DNA of 64,000 bases from Colwellia sp. MB3u-41 (GCF_014076845.1 NZ_JACGUT010000084.1:434001-498000), one strand, 5' to 3'. Shown: positions 17,701-27,937, counted from the stretch's first letter. Translations and numbers: made by a program. Notes: generated from the sequence alone by a model not told the origin.

Positions 17701-19363
17701 TTCTTTGGTTATCTGAAGGTATCGATAAGTCAAAAGAGAGCAATTTGTTATTTTTCGAGGTTACCCAAATGGTATTATTTTTATTATCGATATCAAAGGT
17801 TGTTAAACGTTTATTATCTTGTGGCTGGTATCGTTCAAAGTCATTTGTGGATATCAGATAGGAAGTAAGGTGGCCATTGGTATCTATAAACCAAACTTTA
17901 TTATTAAAAATTTTAAAAGGATAGCTTTGGTCATAAAGTGAATTTTCTTTCCAACTTTCAACTTTTACTGTTTTTTTAGAAGTAACGTTATAAATAAATA
18001 ATTCACCGGAGTCGTTATCTGAAGAGGTGTTTATCCATAAATTATTCTTATTATCTGCTTTTATATGATCAATATATTTATTTTTAATTGCATTAATATA
18101 ATTACCTGAGGTCGTACTTTTTATATAATTCAATCCGGAATTTCGTTCATTAAACCAAACTTTTCCGTCCGTTGTTTCAGCTAATAACTCAATGTAACCA
18201 CTAGTGTTACCATTTGAATAATGCTTAAAATGAAGCGAGTCATTAAAAAAAATATTTACGCCTTTTCCGTATGTCGCAAGCCATAAATTACCCGTTATAT
18301 CTTTAATGATTTTAAAGGTTCTATTTTCTGAAAGACTGCTAGGTATTTGATTTTTTTGATAGGTTCTTATACTTTTTAAACTTGGATCTATAATATTTAA
18401 ACCATTTTCAGTGCCAACCCAAATTGTTGAGTCATTACTTAGCACTATACTTCTGACTTTATTGGAAATAAGTCTATTGGTTGGATGAGTAGTGTTATAG
18501 GTATCAATTGGGTTATAATTTTCATCTAAGACAAAGATGCCATTATCTGTAGCTAACCAGTAGTTACCCTTAATTTCTTTTATGTCAAATAATGAATTAG
18601 CTGGTATGGTTATGTGAAATTTATTATTTTTCTTTTGTAATGACGCAGAGTAATTTAAGTTTTCATTAACTAAGAAAATACCATTATCGTAGCTGCCAAA
18701 CCAAAAGTTTCCTTTCAAATCTTGGTAAATCGTTTTTATTTCTTTTAATTCATTTTCGAGTCCGTGAATTTTTATTTGTTTAAAATTATTATTTGCTTCG
18801 TTAAATTTATGAATACCATTTGTGGTAGATATCCAAATAGTTCCCTTTTTATCTTGATAGATATCCCAAATCACATCGTCTTTTAATGATTCATTATTAC
18901 TTTCTTGATGATAAAAATTTTCAAAGTTATCAAGTAGTACGTTATATTTACTTAGGCCTTTTTCAGTTCCCACCCAAAGAACACCGGTATTATCAATAAA
19001 TACTTTACGAATAAAGTTATGCGCAATCGAATTAGGATCGGCTAAATCTTTTCGATAATGTACGAAGTTTTTTCCATCGTATCTATTGAGACCATCTTCT
19101 GTCGCTATCCATATAAAACCATCGAGATCTTGGGTAATATCAAAGACGTTATTTTGGCTTAAACCATCAGAAGTTAATAAATGCTTGAATTTTAAAGCTG
19201 CTTGGCTGGATAGTGAGCTGTTTTTTGCAATGAGATTTTCTGTTGTTGTTTGTTCAGCCAAAGCACTTTGGATACCAAATATTAACGTGAGAGTGAGTAA
19301 ACATAAAATGCAGAAGAACTGTTGTGATTTTATCAGATGAGTCTTGGGAAAAAAATTAAGCAC
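14741..19363 (-). CDS. Membrane sensor: regulator propeller, Y_Y_Y, PAS, GGDEF and EAL domains
   Basis: About 1540 residues. Signal peptide ending SALA; then two-component-regulator propeller repeats (units such as GLSQNNVFDITQDLDGFIWI and ILWVGTEKGLSKYN-like blades) to about residue 730; Y_Y_Y domain at about 735-800; one membrane helix near 834; PAS_3-type domain at about 855-985 and a second PAS to about 1110; GGDEF at about 1120-1285 with RLGGDEFSII and an I-site RKQD five residues upstream; EAL from about 1300 with MEALVRF, DDFGTGYSS and KIDKAFV intact. It should sense a periplasmic ligand and make or break c-di-GMP. The GTG at 19363 has AAGG eight bases upstream; a TTG at 19390 is the longer alternative. 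Ligand unknown. Confidence 0.88.
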   Translation of the reverse strand: MLNFFPKTHLIKSQQFFCILCLLTLTLIFGIQSALAEQTTTENLIAKNSSLSSQAALKFKHLLTSDGLSQNNVFDITQDLDGFIWIATEDGLNRYDGKNFVHYRKDLADPNSIAHNFIRKVFIDNTGVLWVGTEKGLSKYNVLLDNFENFYHQESNNESLKDDVIWDIYQDKKGTIWISTTNGIHKFNEANNNFKQIKIHGLENELKEIKTIYQDLKGNFWFGSYDNGIFLVNENLNYSASLQKKNNKFHITIPANSLFDIKEIKGNYWLATDNGIFVLDENYNPIDTYNTTHPTNRLISNKVRSIVLSNDSTIWVGTENGLNIIDPSLKSIRTYQKNQIPSSLSENRTFKIIKDITGNLWLATYGKGVNIFFNDSLHFKHYSNGNTSGYIELLAETTDGKVWFNERNSGLNYIKSTTSGNYINAIKNKYIDHIKADNKNNLWINTSSDNDSGELFIYNVTSKKTVKVESWKENSLYDQSYPFKIFNNKVWFIDTNGHLTSYLISTNDFERYQPQDNKRLTTFDIDNKNNTIWVTSKNNKLLSFDLSIPSDNQRKFDVHNIKGIKYLSTIKITSIKVSDLWVWLTSKQGILLYDKKNKKTTYFNQSNKLLNNSIQSVLLDNKENAWFTTNGAISFINPTTQQVKNFGKDLHLADNEFIDNSALKTINNELYFGSRDGVYKFNPQKVIKITQRLNSPKLTNLLIANKKINVNDEEGPSSNSVFSLSKQLSQLNNLTLKHKQSPFTIEFISPNAKYPDQIGYRYRLLNLEENWIEAGKNNYRATYTNLSQGDYSFEVEAYDLLGTVPSQKATLNIHILAPWWLSKSAISVYALFILLVIAYFVQQIRHKRLFHLQIQKSEERLKLSLWGSGDEMWDWNIVTGKIYRSNIWGILEFPQDGKRNVGSDKTNINEHDITRVRDAINDHFDNDTDHFEATYRVKNKDDKWIWVLDRGKIVERDEKGTPTRMTGTLKDISRIKKADERLKLFAKCIENISDAVVIYDRAFNIVDVNKSYQRITQKTRKEMLGITLEFAQYPKSFTKDVKKHLITKGSWHDEIESKRDNGEVYLTDLNIDVILDENKSISHFVGVFSDITKRKETEAELRKLANSDTLTGLPNRSYFQANQTLLVNKKAPHALLVFDLDNFKKINDSMGHEVGDVLLCQVAKRMQAVGRKQDTVYRLGGDEFSIIIENTNDIHTITSIAKDVLMTIAQPLKLKNQEVVLFSSLGIVLYPEDGISPQELLKNADTAMYHAKNNGGNKYQFFSDSMNKAAVKRLQVESLIRHGLKEDSFSVFYQPKIEISTGKVAGMEALVRFETPKKGIISPITFIPISEETGQIIDIGEVVLRKSCFATKKWVDAGLFIGRVAVNLSAVQFTQPNLVGMIADILKESQLPAKYLELEITEGTVMDSPQKAIDIMLQIRAMGIHLSLDDFGTGYSSLAYLKKFPLNTLKIDKAFVDDIEESEQGRNMVATIVTIAHNLGMQVVAEGVETNQQLSFLSGLRCEQLQGYLYSKPLPENDFQKYLLSHQITNKSTNFGKTSR

Positions 19364-19621
19364 AAATACAACCTTGGATAGAAGCTTCAATTAGGCTTAT
19401 TTACACGATTAATATTAAAAACAACCAGAAAGAATATTTAAATAAAGAGTAGACTGGTGTTAACTGAGTAAACTAAGCAAGCAATTTTATTATTTTTGTT
19501 ATTCGTATTGCATACATCACATTAAAAATGATGCCTAGGGCTAAGTCAACTCATTTACTCTAATATATAAAAGAGACTTTACTAAGTTCATTTGGTTAAC
19601 CTTGATATTATATCGGCAGGT

Positions 19622-22405
19622 TTAATATTTTCTTTGACATTTTTTTAATCTTTTTCTAATCTTTTCATTGTGCTGGAGTGATATTTTGATTTTTTCTTCC
19701 GTACTGTCTGGGTAACTTGTTAAAGTTATTCTATCCGTATTGTTATTCACTAAAAGTTGTTCAGTAAAAAAATGACTAATATCATTTACAGTTAATGACA
19801 AGATGACTTGAATCAATTGCTGCTTTTCATCAAAGTTCGTTTCTTTATTACAAATAGCGGCCCAGAATCTTTGGCTTTTTATTCGTAAACTAGAGTCTTT
19901 TTCTTGTAATTGACTCGCCAGGCCTTGTTGAATATGCAGCCAATCATCGTCAGAAAAAAGCGTTAACTTCTCTAAAGACTGATTAATAAACCCGTTTATT
20001 TCTGTGACTAAAACATCAGCATTTATGTGTGGCGACTGAATATAAAAGGCGATACCAGGATAACGATTAATAGGAATAAACCCAACACCGACTAAATAGC
20101 CAAATTGCTTATCAGTTCGCATTTCTTGAAAAAAGAGTGGAGATAACACTTGGCTAGTGATCATGGTTATCGCTATTGTTTTTAAGTCTTTCTTTGAAAA
20201 CGGATAATAAATAACAACAGCATGATCATGTTCTGGTAAATGCAAAGGAAGGTGAATGTCACCTTGGTCTTCAATATCAAGAACAGGTACATTAACGGCA
20301 TACTTATCTGAATAATGATGACTAAATGCTGCTTTTAATTGTTCACTAAATTTCAATGCATGTTCAGGTACCCAGTTGCCATGCATTAACGCCTCAATAG
20401 TTATCCCATCAAATAAGTGCTTTCTAAAGGCTGTAAACTCTTTAAATGATGTGTTTTCCAGAGCATTGGCTAACTCATTACTTGTTGGGTTTTTAGGTTG
20501 CATTGTTGAGCTAAGAATCGAAAATAATTGTGAAATAGATTTACTGGTTTGCGCGTTATGCCAATGGTTAATTAATTGTTTTTTAAATAGCTCAAACTTT
20601 TCTTCTATAAAACTCGCGGTTACTAAACTTAATAATAATTGTTCAAGGAGCTTGTCTTGTTTAGTGCTAACGCCAGAGAGTTGTAGTGTCATTCCACCTT
20701 GATGCGAAAATAAATGATAATGAATACCCGCTAGTTCAGCGTCATAATGCTGTTCAATAACGGCATCACTATATAAGTCGACAAATAGCCGTGTCATCGC
20801 AATATGCTTACTGTCTTTTATGGTGAGTGGTGCATCAATACCGATATAAATATAACCTTTGGGTACTCTAAAGGTATTATCTTGTTTAAACCAAATAGAT
20901 AAACCATCAATTTTTTCAATTAAATCAGGGGTGCTTTTATGTTGTTTACTAACCGGAGTAGAAGCGTATATTTTAGGCGATTTTACGATATAAGGATTAC
21001 TTAGCGGTAAAGAAAGGTCGTGAGTTATTGCTTCATTTTCCCAGTTTGTAATTTGCATAGGACTGATTTTTTCAATACTAAAGGGGACTTGATACCAAAA
21101 ACTTTTTTTATCAAACGTATTCTGCGCACTAATATGAATAACACGCATGTTATTTGCTGATAGATAGCCTAACAGCAAGCTAAATGTTTGTTGTTGCATA
21201 CCATTCATTATGTAGTCACCGTAAATATAATCATCGGGTGAGTAATGCTGCATATTTATGACCAACTGGCAAACAGAGTCTAATGGTTTTAGTTTTTCTT
21301 GGTAATTAAATGATAAATTCGCAATCGCTTGTTTTTCTTGATAATAAAAGTCGTCAATAGGAGTACTTTTCATCACGTTTATATAAGAGAAAATACAACT
21401 AATAATCTCGTTAATATGTTGTTCGCCTAATTCAGTTAACGAAATACTTAAATTGAAGTCTTTGAAGTTTGCGCCGTTTACGCCCGAGCCTGCGGTTAAG
21501 CTAAGTGCCCAACGCTGTTTTTTAAGGTAAGACAAAATACTGCCACCACCTTCGTGGCCTAATAAATAAGCTAAAATAGATTCAGGTTTGTGGCGGTAGT
21601 AGCGATCAATGCTTGGCATTGCAAAGCTAACAATGAGTTGTCGATCGTTTTTTACAGGTTTTACATTAATTTTTATTTGTTGATGCTCAGCGAGATAGAG
21701 CGGAGTGTTAATCACTGGTGGTATTGAAGTTGCCGCTTTTATATCGGTAAACTTACTCGTTGCTAATTGGACTAATTCATCAAGTGACTGTGGACCTTCT
21801 AAAACAAGTGTCATTATATTCGCGCGATAATATTGATGAAAAAAATCACGTATTTCAGTGGTTAAATCACTGTCTTTTCGATCAGCAAGCGTATCAATCG
21901 AGCCTACAGAAAATTTTGAGAAAGGGTGTGCTTGATTGATCGTTTCTTTATGCACGTCGTACAAGCGTCGAATATCATCTTTGAGTTTTAGTTTAAATTC
22001 AGCATCTACATTCTGACGCTCTTTCTCAACAAACTCTCTTGAAAGTAATGGGCTAATAAAAAACTGACTAAAGCGATCGAGTGCAAAGGTAAAATGTTGG
22101 TGATGAATGTCAAAGAAAAAGCAAGTGTGCTCTGTTGCGGTCCAAGCATTATTACTACCACCGTGTTGACTAATATATTTTTGATATTCACTACCGTCAG
22201 GGTAAGACTCAGTACCTAAAAACAACATGTGTTCTAGAAAGTGAGCTAAACCTTCTCGGTCTTTGGGGTCACTAAAATGTCCAATATTTACCGCTAATGC
22301 AGCAGCTGATTTATTCGTTTGCTCATTATGAATTAATAAAACACGCAAGCCGTTTGATAGTGTTAACGTTTTATATTGCTTGCTGTCATTTGGGCTTTGT
22401 TTCAA
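19622..22405 (-). CDS. M16 family zinc metallopeptidase (insulysin/pitrilysin type)
   Basis: About 927 residues, the size of protease III and insulysin. The inverted zinc motif HFLEHMLFLGTE with the third ligand glutamate in RQNVDAEF about 75 residues on marks the active N-terminal half; the C-terminal half has the non-catalytic repeat with FQEMRTDKQFGYLVGVG. No signal peptide is visible, so it is probably cytoplasmic and degrades peptides. The longest frame begins with TTG at 22432 without a proper binding site; TTG at 22405 (MKQSPNDSKQYKTLTLSNGL) has GGAG six bases upstream and fits relatives. A 258-base gap to the sensor gene contains nothing I recognise. Confidence 0.88.
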   Translation of the reverse strand: MKQSPNDSKQYKTLTLSNGLRVLLIHNEQTNKSAAALAVNIGHFSDPKDREGLAHFLEHMLFLGTESYPDGSEYQKYISQHGGSNNAWTATEHTCFFFDIHHQHFTFALDRFSQFFISPLLSREFVEKERQNVDAEFKLKLKDDIRRLYDVHKETINQAHPFSKFSVGSIDTLADRKDSDLTTEIRDFFHQYYRANIMTLVLEGPQSLDELVQLATSKFTDIKAATSIPPVINTPLYLAEHQQIKINVKPVKNDRQLIVSFAMPSIDRYYRHKPESILAYLLGHEGGGSILSYLKKQRWALSLTAGSGVNGANFKDFNLSISLTELGEQHINEIISCIFSYINVMKSTPIDDFYYQEKQAIANLSFNYQEKLKPLDSVCQLVINMQHYSPDDYIYGDYIMNGMQQQTFSLLLGYLSANNMRVIHISAQNTFDKKSFWYQVPFSIEKISPMQITNWENEAITHDLSLPLSNPYIVKSPKIYASTPVSKQHKSTPDLIEKIDGLSIWFKQDNTFRVPKGYIYIGIDAPLTIKDSKHIAMTRLFVDLYSDAVIEQHYDAELAGIHYHLFSHQGGMTLQLSGVSTKQDKLLEQLLLSLVTASFIEEKFELFKKQLINHWHNAQTSKSISQLFSILSSTMQPKNPTSNELANALENTSFKEFTAFRKHLFDGITIEALMHGNWVPEHALKFSEQLKAAFSHHYSDKYAVNVPVLDIEDQGDIHLPLHLPEHDHAVVIYYPFSKKDLKTIAITMITSQVLSPLFFQEMRTDKQFGYLVGVGFIPINRYPGIAFYIQSPHINADVLVTEINGFINQSLEKLTLFSDDDWLHIQQGLASQLQEKDSSLRIKSQRFWAAICNKETNFDEKQQLIQVILSLTVNDISHFFTEQLLVNNNTDRITLTSYPDSTEEKIKISLQHNEKIRKRLKKCQRKY

Positions 22406-22623
22406 TATCTGCTCCGGCAAACACTGCAACAACCTTATTGGTGACGGACACTGGCAAGGTAAGCGTTTGTTTCTAAAATTATTTTAATTATCCAGTTAAA
22501 TTACCTGATGGATTAACTAGAGTCTAATATATTCTTAATTTTTCTATTAATTATCTATACTATAGACCGAAATAAACGCTAAAATGCGGGCGATTTGAAA
22601 AAACGAAGTTATTTGGAAAATTT

Positions 22624-23097
22624 ATGCGAATATTTGTTATGCGACACGGTCAAGCTCAATCAATGGCTCCTTCTGATCAAAGTCGTGAATTAACCTTTCT
22701 AGGTAAGGGTGAAGCTGAAAATATGGCAAGTAGGTTAGTCGATAAAAAAGTGCACTTTGACGCCATTTTTGTTAGCCCTTATATTCGTGCTCAACAAACC
22801 GCAAAAATTGTAAAAAACACCTTAGCGACTGCAACGAGTTTAACCACACTTGAATTTATCACACCAGAAGATTCCGCAGATAAAATGCGTAATTACCTTG
22901 AGTTAACTTTTATTGATAATGTACAGGCAAATATACTGATTGTATCGCATATGCCTCTGGTCAGTTATTTGGTGGCGGAGTTTACTTGTGGTCAACATGC
23001 GCCACTATTTGAAACCGCTTCTATCGCTGAGATTAGTTATGATATCAGTACAATGCGAGGGCAGTTAATAGCACATACCTCACCTGCTAGCCTTTAG
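22624..23097 (+). CDS. sixA: Phosphohistidine phosphatase SixA
   Basis: 157 residues, histidine phosphatase superfamily. The catalytic RHG motif is at the N-terminus (MRIFVMRHGQAQ, His8); the second motif is VSHMPLVSYL with its histidine. SixA removes phosphate from phosphohistidine, in E. coli from the PTS-related protein NPr and formerly reported for ArcB. GGA lies before the ATG. It converges with smrB, with only eight bases between their stops. Promoter-like TATACT around 22556 is in its leader. Confidence 0.9.
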   Translation: MRIFVMRHGQAQSMAPSDQSRELTFLGKGEAENMASRLVDKKVHFDAIFVSPYIRAQQTAKIVKNTLATATSLTTLEFITPEDSADKMRNYLELTFIDNVQANILIVSHMPLVSYLVAEFTCGQHAPLFETASIAEISYDISTMRGQLIAHTSPASL

Positions 23098-23105
23098 ATT
23101 TATCG

Positions 23106-23663
23106 CTAGATAAGATCTGCGAAGCGATCATTGAGTTCAACGAGTACTAATAAAGCACCATTACCACCCCATTCAAGTGGTGCTTGATGAAAAGCCATTA
23201 CATCAGGGTGTTGCACCAGCCAATGGGGAACTTTATTTTTCAGTACATTTGAACCTAAGCCATGCACAATACAAACACACTTTGCATGTTCTTTTTTACA
23301 CGCGTACATCAATGCAGCAATTTCTAACTTTGCTGTTTTCTGATCTAAACCATGCAGGTCTAAAATTAAATCGGGTGCATACTGACCACGTCTTAGATTT
23401 TTAGCCTCAAAGCTGTCAACATCCTCACGAACATATTTCATCGGACCTTGTTGATTCAAGTTTGGTTCAAATTCATCAGAAAAATAAAACTCAGCATGCT
23501 GTTTCTTCTTTGCATTAACTTTTGTTTTAGCCATTTGTAATGATTGACTTTGTACGTGCTTTTTAATCGGGGCAATTTTATCTTGCACGATTGGTTTTAC
23601 TTTACCGATCGCTTGCTTGAATAAGTCTATCTCATGGGAAGTTAAGGCTTCTTTAAATTTCAT
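23106..23663 (-). CDS. smrB: SmrB, Smr-domain endonuclease (ribosome rescue factor)
   Basis: 185 residues. N-terminal basic helical region and C-terminal Smr domain with LDLHGLDQKTAKLEIAALM and CIVHGLGSNVLKNKVPHWL, the conserved DLHG and HGxG motifs. In E. coli SmrB cleaves mRNA at collided ribosomes. It is divergent from prmB, as in E. coli (yfcN/prmB). The leader 23664-23785 is shared by both. Confidence 0.92.
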   Translation of the reverse strand: MKFKEALTSHEIDLFKQAIGKVKPIVQDKIAPIKKHVQSQSLQMAKTKVNAKKKQHAEFYFSDEFEPNLNQQGPMKYVREDVDSFEAKNLRRGQYAPDLILDLHGLDQKTAKLEIAALMYACKKEHAKCVCIVHGLGSNVLKNKVPHWLVQHPDVMAFHQAPLEWGGNGALLVLVELNDRFADLI

Positions 23664-23785
23664 GTTTGAAACTACATTCTTAATGATAATAGGGAAAACA
23701 ATTTAAATTCTAAAAACATCTGTGGGCAATAACAAGCAAAAGGTTATAATATGCCTCATAAATTGCTAGATAATAGAGAATAGAT

Positions 23786-24730
23786 GTGAACGAAGTTGAT
23801 TTTTCACCAATTAAAGATGAACTACATACCATTGGTGATTATTTACGTTTTGCCACCAGTGAATTTAATCAAGCTGAACTTTTTTTTGGTCACGGTACTA
23901 ATAATGCGTGGCACGAAGCAATAACCTTAGTGATGTTTGCTTTAAATTTACCGGAAGAATTAAGTGAACAAGTCTTTAATTGTCGATTAACTTCACACGA
24001 AAAATTAACCGTGTTGGCCTTAGTTGAACGACGTATTGTTGAACAACTGCCAGCCGCCTATTTAACGAATCAGGCTCAGTTTGTTGGTTTACCTTTTTAT
24101 GTTGATGAGCGCGTTTTAGTGCCTCGTTCGCCCATTGGTGAATTAATTGAACAACACTTTTCACCCACTTTCTCTCAAGATAACCCTCCAAAACGTATTC
24201 TTGATTTATGCACCGGCAGTGGCTGTATTGCTATTGCTTGTGCTGTCGCTTTTCCTGAAGCAGAGGTTGATGCAGTCGATTTATCGATTGATGCACTTAA
24301 CGTTGCACAAATTAATATTGAAAATCATGGATTAACAGAACAAGTTATTCCAATTCAATCTGACGTTTTCTCTGGGGTTGAAGGGCTAACTTATGATTTA
24401 ATCGTTACTAATCCACCTTATGTTGATCAAGAAGACGTTGACGCATTACCGCAAGAATACTTGCATGAACCCGAAATGGGTTTAGGGTCGGGTGTCGATG
24501 GCTTAGATATCGTTCGTGAAATCCTTGCACAAGCGGCTAACCACCTAAATGAAAAAGGCGTTTTAATTTGCGAAGTAGGGAACTCTCAAATTCATGTTGA
24601 GCATGTCTACTCGCAAGTACCTTTTACTTGGTTAACGTTTGAAAACGGTGGTCATGGTGTGTTTATGTTGACTAAGAAACAGTTAATAAATCATGCGAAT
24701 AGTTTTACACAAGCATTTGAAAAAAAGTAA
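23786..24730 (+). CDS. prmB: Ribosomal protein L3 N5-glutamine methyltransferase PrmB
   Basis: 314 residues. SAM-dependent methyltransferase with motif [16 protein letters not shown] and the glutamine-methylating signature [11 protein letters not shown]. The following [18 protein letters not shown] is typical of PrmB rather than PrmC. The start must be GTG (23786), since the ATG two bases before it runs directly into a stop. aroC follows after 53 bases, the standard prmB-aroC order. Confidence 0.94.
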   Translation: MNEVDFSPIKDELHTIGDYLRFATSEFNQAELFFGHGTNNAWHEAITLVMFALNLPEELSEQVFNCRLTSHEKLTVLALVERRIVEQLPAAYLTNQAQFVGLPFYVDERVLVPRSPIGELIEQHFSPTFSQDNPPKRILDLCTGSGCIAIACAVAFPEAEVDAVDLSIDALNVAQINIENHGLTEQVIPIQSDVFSGVEGLTYDLIVTNPPYVDQEDVDALPQEYLHEPEMGLGSGVDGLDIVREILAQAANHLNEKGVLICEVGNSQIHVEHVYSQVPFTWLTFENGGHGVFMLTKKQLINHANSFTQAFEKK

Positions 24731-24783
24731 TTCAGTTCAATTTCCGTAATTGTATATTCAAATAATAGAGAGAAGATATATTC

Positions 24784-25875
24784 ATGTCAGGCAATACTTT
24801 TGGAAAATTATTTACCGTAACATCATTTGGTGAAAGCCATGGATTAGGTTTAGGTGCAATTATTGATGGTTGTCCGCCAGGTTTAGCGTTATCAGAAGCT
24901 GATTTACAAGATGACCTTGACCGTCGTCGTCCTGGGACTTCTCGTTATACTACTGCTCGTCGTGAACCTGATCAAGTTAAAATAATGTCTGGTGTTTTTG
25001 AAGGAAAAACAACGGGAACACCTATTGGTTTACTCATTGAAAATACCGATCAACGTTCAAAAGATTACGGCAATATCGCGCAAAGTTTCCGTCCGGGTCA
25101 TGCCGACTATACTTATTGGCAAAAATACGGTATTCGTGATTATCGCGGTGGCGGAAGATCATCAGCACGTGAAACCGCAATGCGAGTTGCGGCAGGTGCT
25201 GTAGCTAAAAAATACTTAAAAGAAAAGTTTAATGTCGACATTCAAGGATGTGTTACTCAGATAGGCGACGTTTGCGCAACTAACATTGACTGGAACATTG
25301 TAGAAAATAACCCTTTCTTCTTTCCCGATGAAACTAAGCTTGATGCGTTAGATGAATTACTGCGCGGCATTATCCGTGAGAAAGACTCCATTGGCGCTAA
25401 AATAATGGTGCGAGCCACTAACGTGCCCGTTGGTTTAGGTGAACCTATTTTTGATCGTATGGACGCTGATATTGCTCATGCGCTTATGGGAATAAACGCG
25501 GTTAAAGGTGTTGAGATTGGCGATGGTTTTGCGGTGGTAAACCAAAGAGGTTCAGAGCACCGTGACGAATTAACTCCAGAGGGTTTTGCCAGTAATCACA
25601 GTGGGGGTATTTTAGGTGGAATTTCATCAGGACAAAGTATTGTTGCTAACATTGCAATGAAACCCACTTCAAGTATTGGAGTCAGTGGAAAAACGATTGA
25701 TTTAGCTGGAAAAGCAACAGACTTAGTCACCAAAGGTCGTCATGATCCTTGTGTTGGCATTCGTGCGGTTCCTATTGCCGAAGCTATGTTAGCACTAACG
25801 CTGATGGACCATTTTTTACGTCATCGTGGACAAAACGCTGATGTTGTTTGTGTTACACCAGATATTGAATCCTAG
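24784..25875 (+). CDS. aroC: Chorismate synthase AroC
   Basis: Last step of the shikimate pathway, EPSP to chorismate, needing reduced FMN. 363 residues, normal length. The three signatures are visible: [18 protein letters not shown] near the start, the central [21 protein letters not shown], and [17 protein letters not shown] near the end. AGAGAGAAG is placed before the ATG. The MFS gene follows after 29 bases. Confidence 0.97.
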   Translation: MSGNTFGKLFTVTSFGESHGLGLGAIIDGCPPGLALSEADLQDDLDRRRPGTSRYTTARREPDQVKIMSGVFEGKTTGTPIGLLIENTDQRSKDYGNIAQSFRPGHADYTYWQKYGIRDYRGGGRSSARETAMRVAAGAVAKKYLKEKFNVDIQGCVTQIGDVCATNIDWNIVENNPFFFPDETKLDALDELLRGIIREKDSIGAKIMVRATNVPVGLGEPIFDRMDADIAHALMGINAVKGVEIGDGFAVVNQRGSEHRDELTPEGFASNHSGGILGGISSGQSIVANIAMKPTSSIGVSGKTIDLAGKATDLVTKGRHDPCVGIRAVPIAEAMLALTLMDHFLRHRGQNADVVCVTPDIES

Positions 25876-25904
25876 TCAGTGATTTTTATTGAAAACCAAA
25901 AGTA

Positions 25905-27065
25905 ATGACATCGGATAAATTTGTAAGACTTTCTTCGAGTTACTTTTGGTATTTTGCTATTTTAGGTTTGATTATTCCCTTCTTACCTATTTTTCTTGAT
26001 GCAAAAAGCTTTAGTTCAATTGAAATAGGTGAAATTCTTGCGATTATTACTGCTACTAAAATCATCGGTCCTACCTTCTGGGCTTTCGCAGCTGATAAAT
26101 CAGGTAAACAATTATCAATTATTCGCAGTGGTTCGCTGTTAGCACTACTGAGTTTTTCACTGCTTTTCTGGTTAAACGGTTATTGGCCAATTGTTTTTTG
26201 TTTAGCGGTTTTTAGTTTGTTTTGGACCGCTGTTTTACCCCAACTTGAAGTGCTTACCCTTAACTCAATTCGACGTAGTGCAAAAATTTATGCACGTATT
26301 CGCTTGTGGGGAAGTATTGGTTTTATTTTTTTAGCGGTTCTCGCCGGAGACTTAATAGAGCGATATTCTGCAGATGCATTTACTTATTTAGGTGTATTTG
26401 TGCTGGCAGGATTATTTCTTTCAAGCATGAAATTAACCCCTGCGAAAATTACAAGAAATAGTGTTAAGCCGTTAGAAAAAATCATTGATAAAATTCTTTG
26501 TCGCTCGTTTATATGCTTTTTTCTTGCGGGCTTGATGTTACAAATGAGTTTTGGTCCTTATTATGGTTTCTTTGCACTTTATCTTCGAGAGCTCGCTTAC
26601 CCAGGTTTTGCGGTTGGTATATTCATCACCATATCAGTAATGGCCGAGATCCTTATTTTTATTTATGCGAGCTTATTCTTCCGATATTTTCCTTTGAAAA
26701 CGCTGTTAGCCATGAGTATATTGTTAACATCTGTTCGTTGGCTTATGACCGGTAATTTTGCGGATGTTATCTGGGTTCTAGTACTCGTTCAGTGCATACA
26801 TGCACTTAGTTTTGGTTTGTACCACAGTGTTTCTATTCAATTTATTCATCGACATTTCAATGATGACCAACAGAACCGTGGTCAAGCAATCTATATTGGC
26901 GGCGTCTATGGGTTAGGTGGTGCAATTGGTGCTTATATAGCAGGCAATGTTTGGCAGGGAGGGCAAGGCAGCGAACTTGCCTATAATCTCGCCGCGTTTG
27001 CTGCATTAGTTGGATTTTTGTTTGTTTTACTTATGCCTGATAATCGAATAAATGACAAAAAATAA
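25905..27065 (+). CDS. MFS transporter (MFS_1-like / HcaT-related)
   Basis: 386 residues with twelve predicted helices; starts with SYFWYFAILGLIIPFLPIFL and has the loop wording RIRLWGSIGFI and a central cytoplasmic loop near residues 185-200. This resembles the phenylpropionate permease (HcaT)/LacY-like branch of the major facilitator superfamily, often found after aroC in Alteromonadales. The substrate cannot be told from sequence. The Shine-Dalgarno is weak, consistent with translation following aroC. Confidence 0.8.
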   Translation: MTSDKFVRLSSSYFWYFAILGLIIPFLPIFLDAKSFSSIEIGEILAIITATKIIGPTFWAFAADKSGKQLSIIRSGSLLALLSFSLLFWLNGYWPIVFCLAVFSLFWTAVLPQLEVLTLNSIRRSAKIYARIRLWGSIGFIFLAVLAGDLIERYSADAFTYLGVFVLAGLFLSSMKLTPAKITRNSVKPLEKIIDKILCRSFICFFLAGLMLQMSFGPYYGFFALYLRELAYPGFAVGIFITISVMAEILIFIYASLFFRYFPLKTLLAMSILLTSVRWLMTGNFADVIWVLVLVQCIHALSFGLYHSVSIQFIHRHFNDDQQNRGQAIYIGGVYGLGGAIGAYIAGNVWQGGQGSELAYNLAAFAALVGFLFVLLMPDNRINDKK

Positions 27066-27167
27066 CAATAATGACACTGAACAGTGCATTGTGTTATTGA
27101 TAAAGAGTATCTATTATTGAATTAATTACCCCCGCTTCACCTTTATTATTAAGTGTATTGGAGAATC

Positions 27168-27908
27168 ATGAAGTTTATTTTCTGGTTCGGGATCTTAATA
27201 AATGGATTTAGTTTTTCCTGTTTAGCCGAAAGAATTAACGTTGCCATGGAACCTTTCCCCCCGTTTGTTAATGCGCAGGGAACAGGGTTAACTATTGATA
27301 TGCTTCACGCTATTGAAAAAATTTCTGACCTCGAATTTAATATTGAGATCATGACCTATGCACGCGCTAAACATCAGTTGAAGCATCAACGTATTGAAAT
27401 AGCGGGTCACACGCCTAAAAATTTAGAAACCGCTGAATTTTATCTTTATGCACAAGAGCTAAATTGGAAAATAGACACCTCTTCTGATATTTTTACTTTT
27501 GAACGTAAATTTTTGGATTTATCAATACTTCAAAAAGGACGAATTGGTACAACTATTGGTAATGCTGACTTTTTAGCAAGTCAAATGAAAATCCCGAGAG
27601 ATATGTTCATCCAAACCGCAACCCTTCGACAACTCGTTGATATGTTGGTTAAGCGACGTATTGATGTTTTAGTATTTGAAAGAGTCTCGGTGATGACATT
27701 GTTACAAGAGAAGAAAGTACAGGGGGTTTATTATCAAACCATTGGTAAAGTACCAGCCAGTATTGCTGTTTATAGAGATTCACAAGGGGTAAAGTTAAAA
27801 GAAAATCTCGATGAGCTTATCAAGCAACTTCCTTTAGAAACTATCTTTTCCGGTTACTTTCAATACAGCAATTTGCCAGAAAGCGGTAAAGTACCTATTG
27901 TTAATTAA
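27168..27908 (+). CDS. Periplasmic substrate-binding-like protein (SBP_bac_3 type)
   Basis: About 246 residues. Signal peptide MKFIFWFGILINGFSFSCLA, then the two-lobed binding fold of the solute-binding family 3: INVAMEPFPPFV, GLTIDMLHAI and a later KRRIDVLVFE. The ATG at 27168 has GGAG at good distance; a GTG at 27153 is an upstream in-frame alternative. No permease or ATPase gene is adjacent, so it may be an orphan binding protein of the kind common in Alteromonadales, not an active ABC system. Ligand unknown. Confidence 0.72.
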   Translation: MKFIFWFGILINGFSFSCLAERINVAMEPFPPFVNAQGTGLTIDMLHAIEKISDLEFNIEIMTYARAKHQLKHQRIEIAGHTPKNLETAEFYLYAQELNWKIDTSSDIFTFERKFLDLSILQKGRIGTTIGNADFLASQMKIPRDMFIQTATLRQLVDMLVKRRIDVLVFERVSVMTLLQEKKVQGVYYQTIGKVPASIAVYRDSQGVKLKENLDELIKQLPLETIFSGYFQYSNLPESGKVPIVN

Positions 27909-27937
27909 CTCTGATGGCACGAGTAATTATAATGAAT

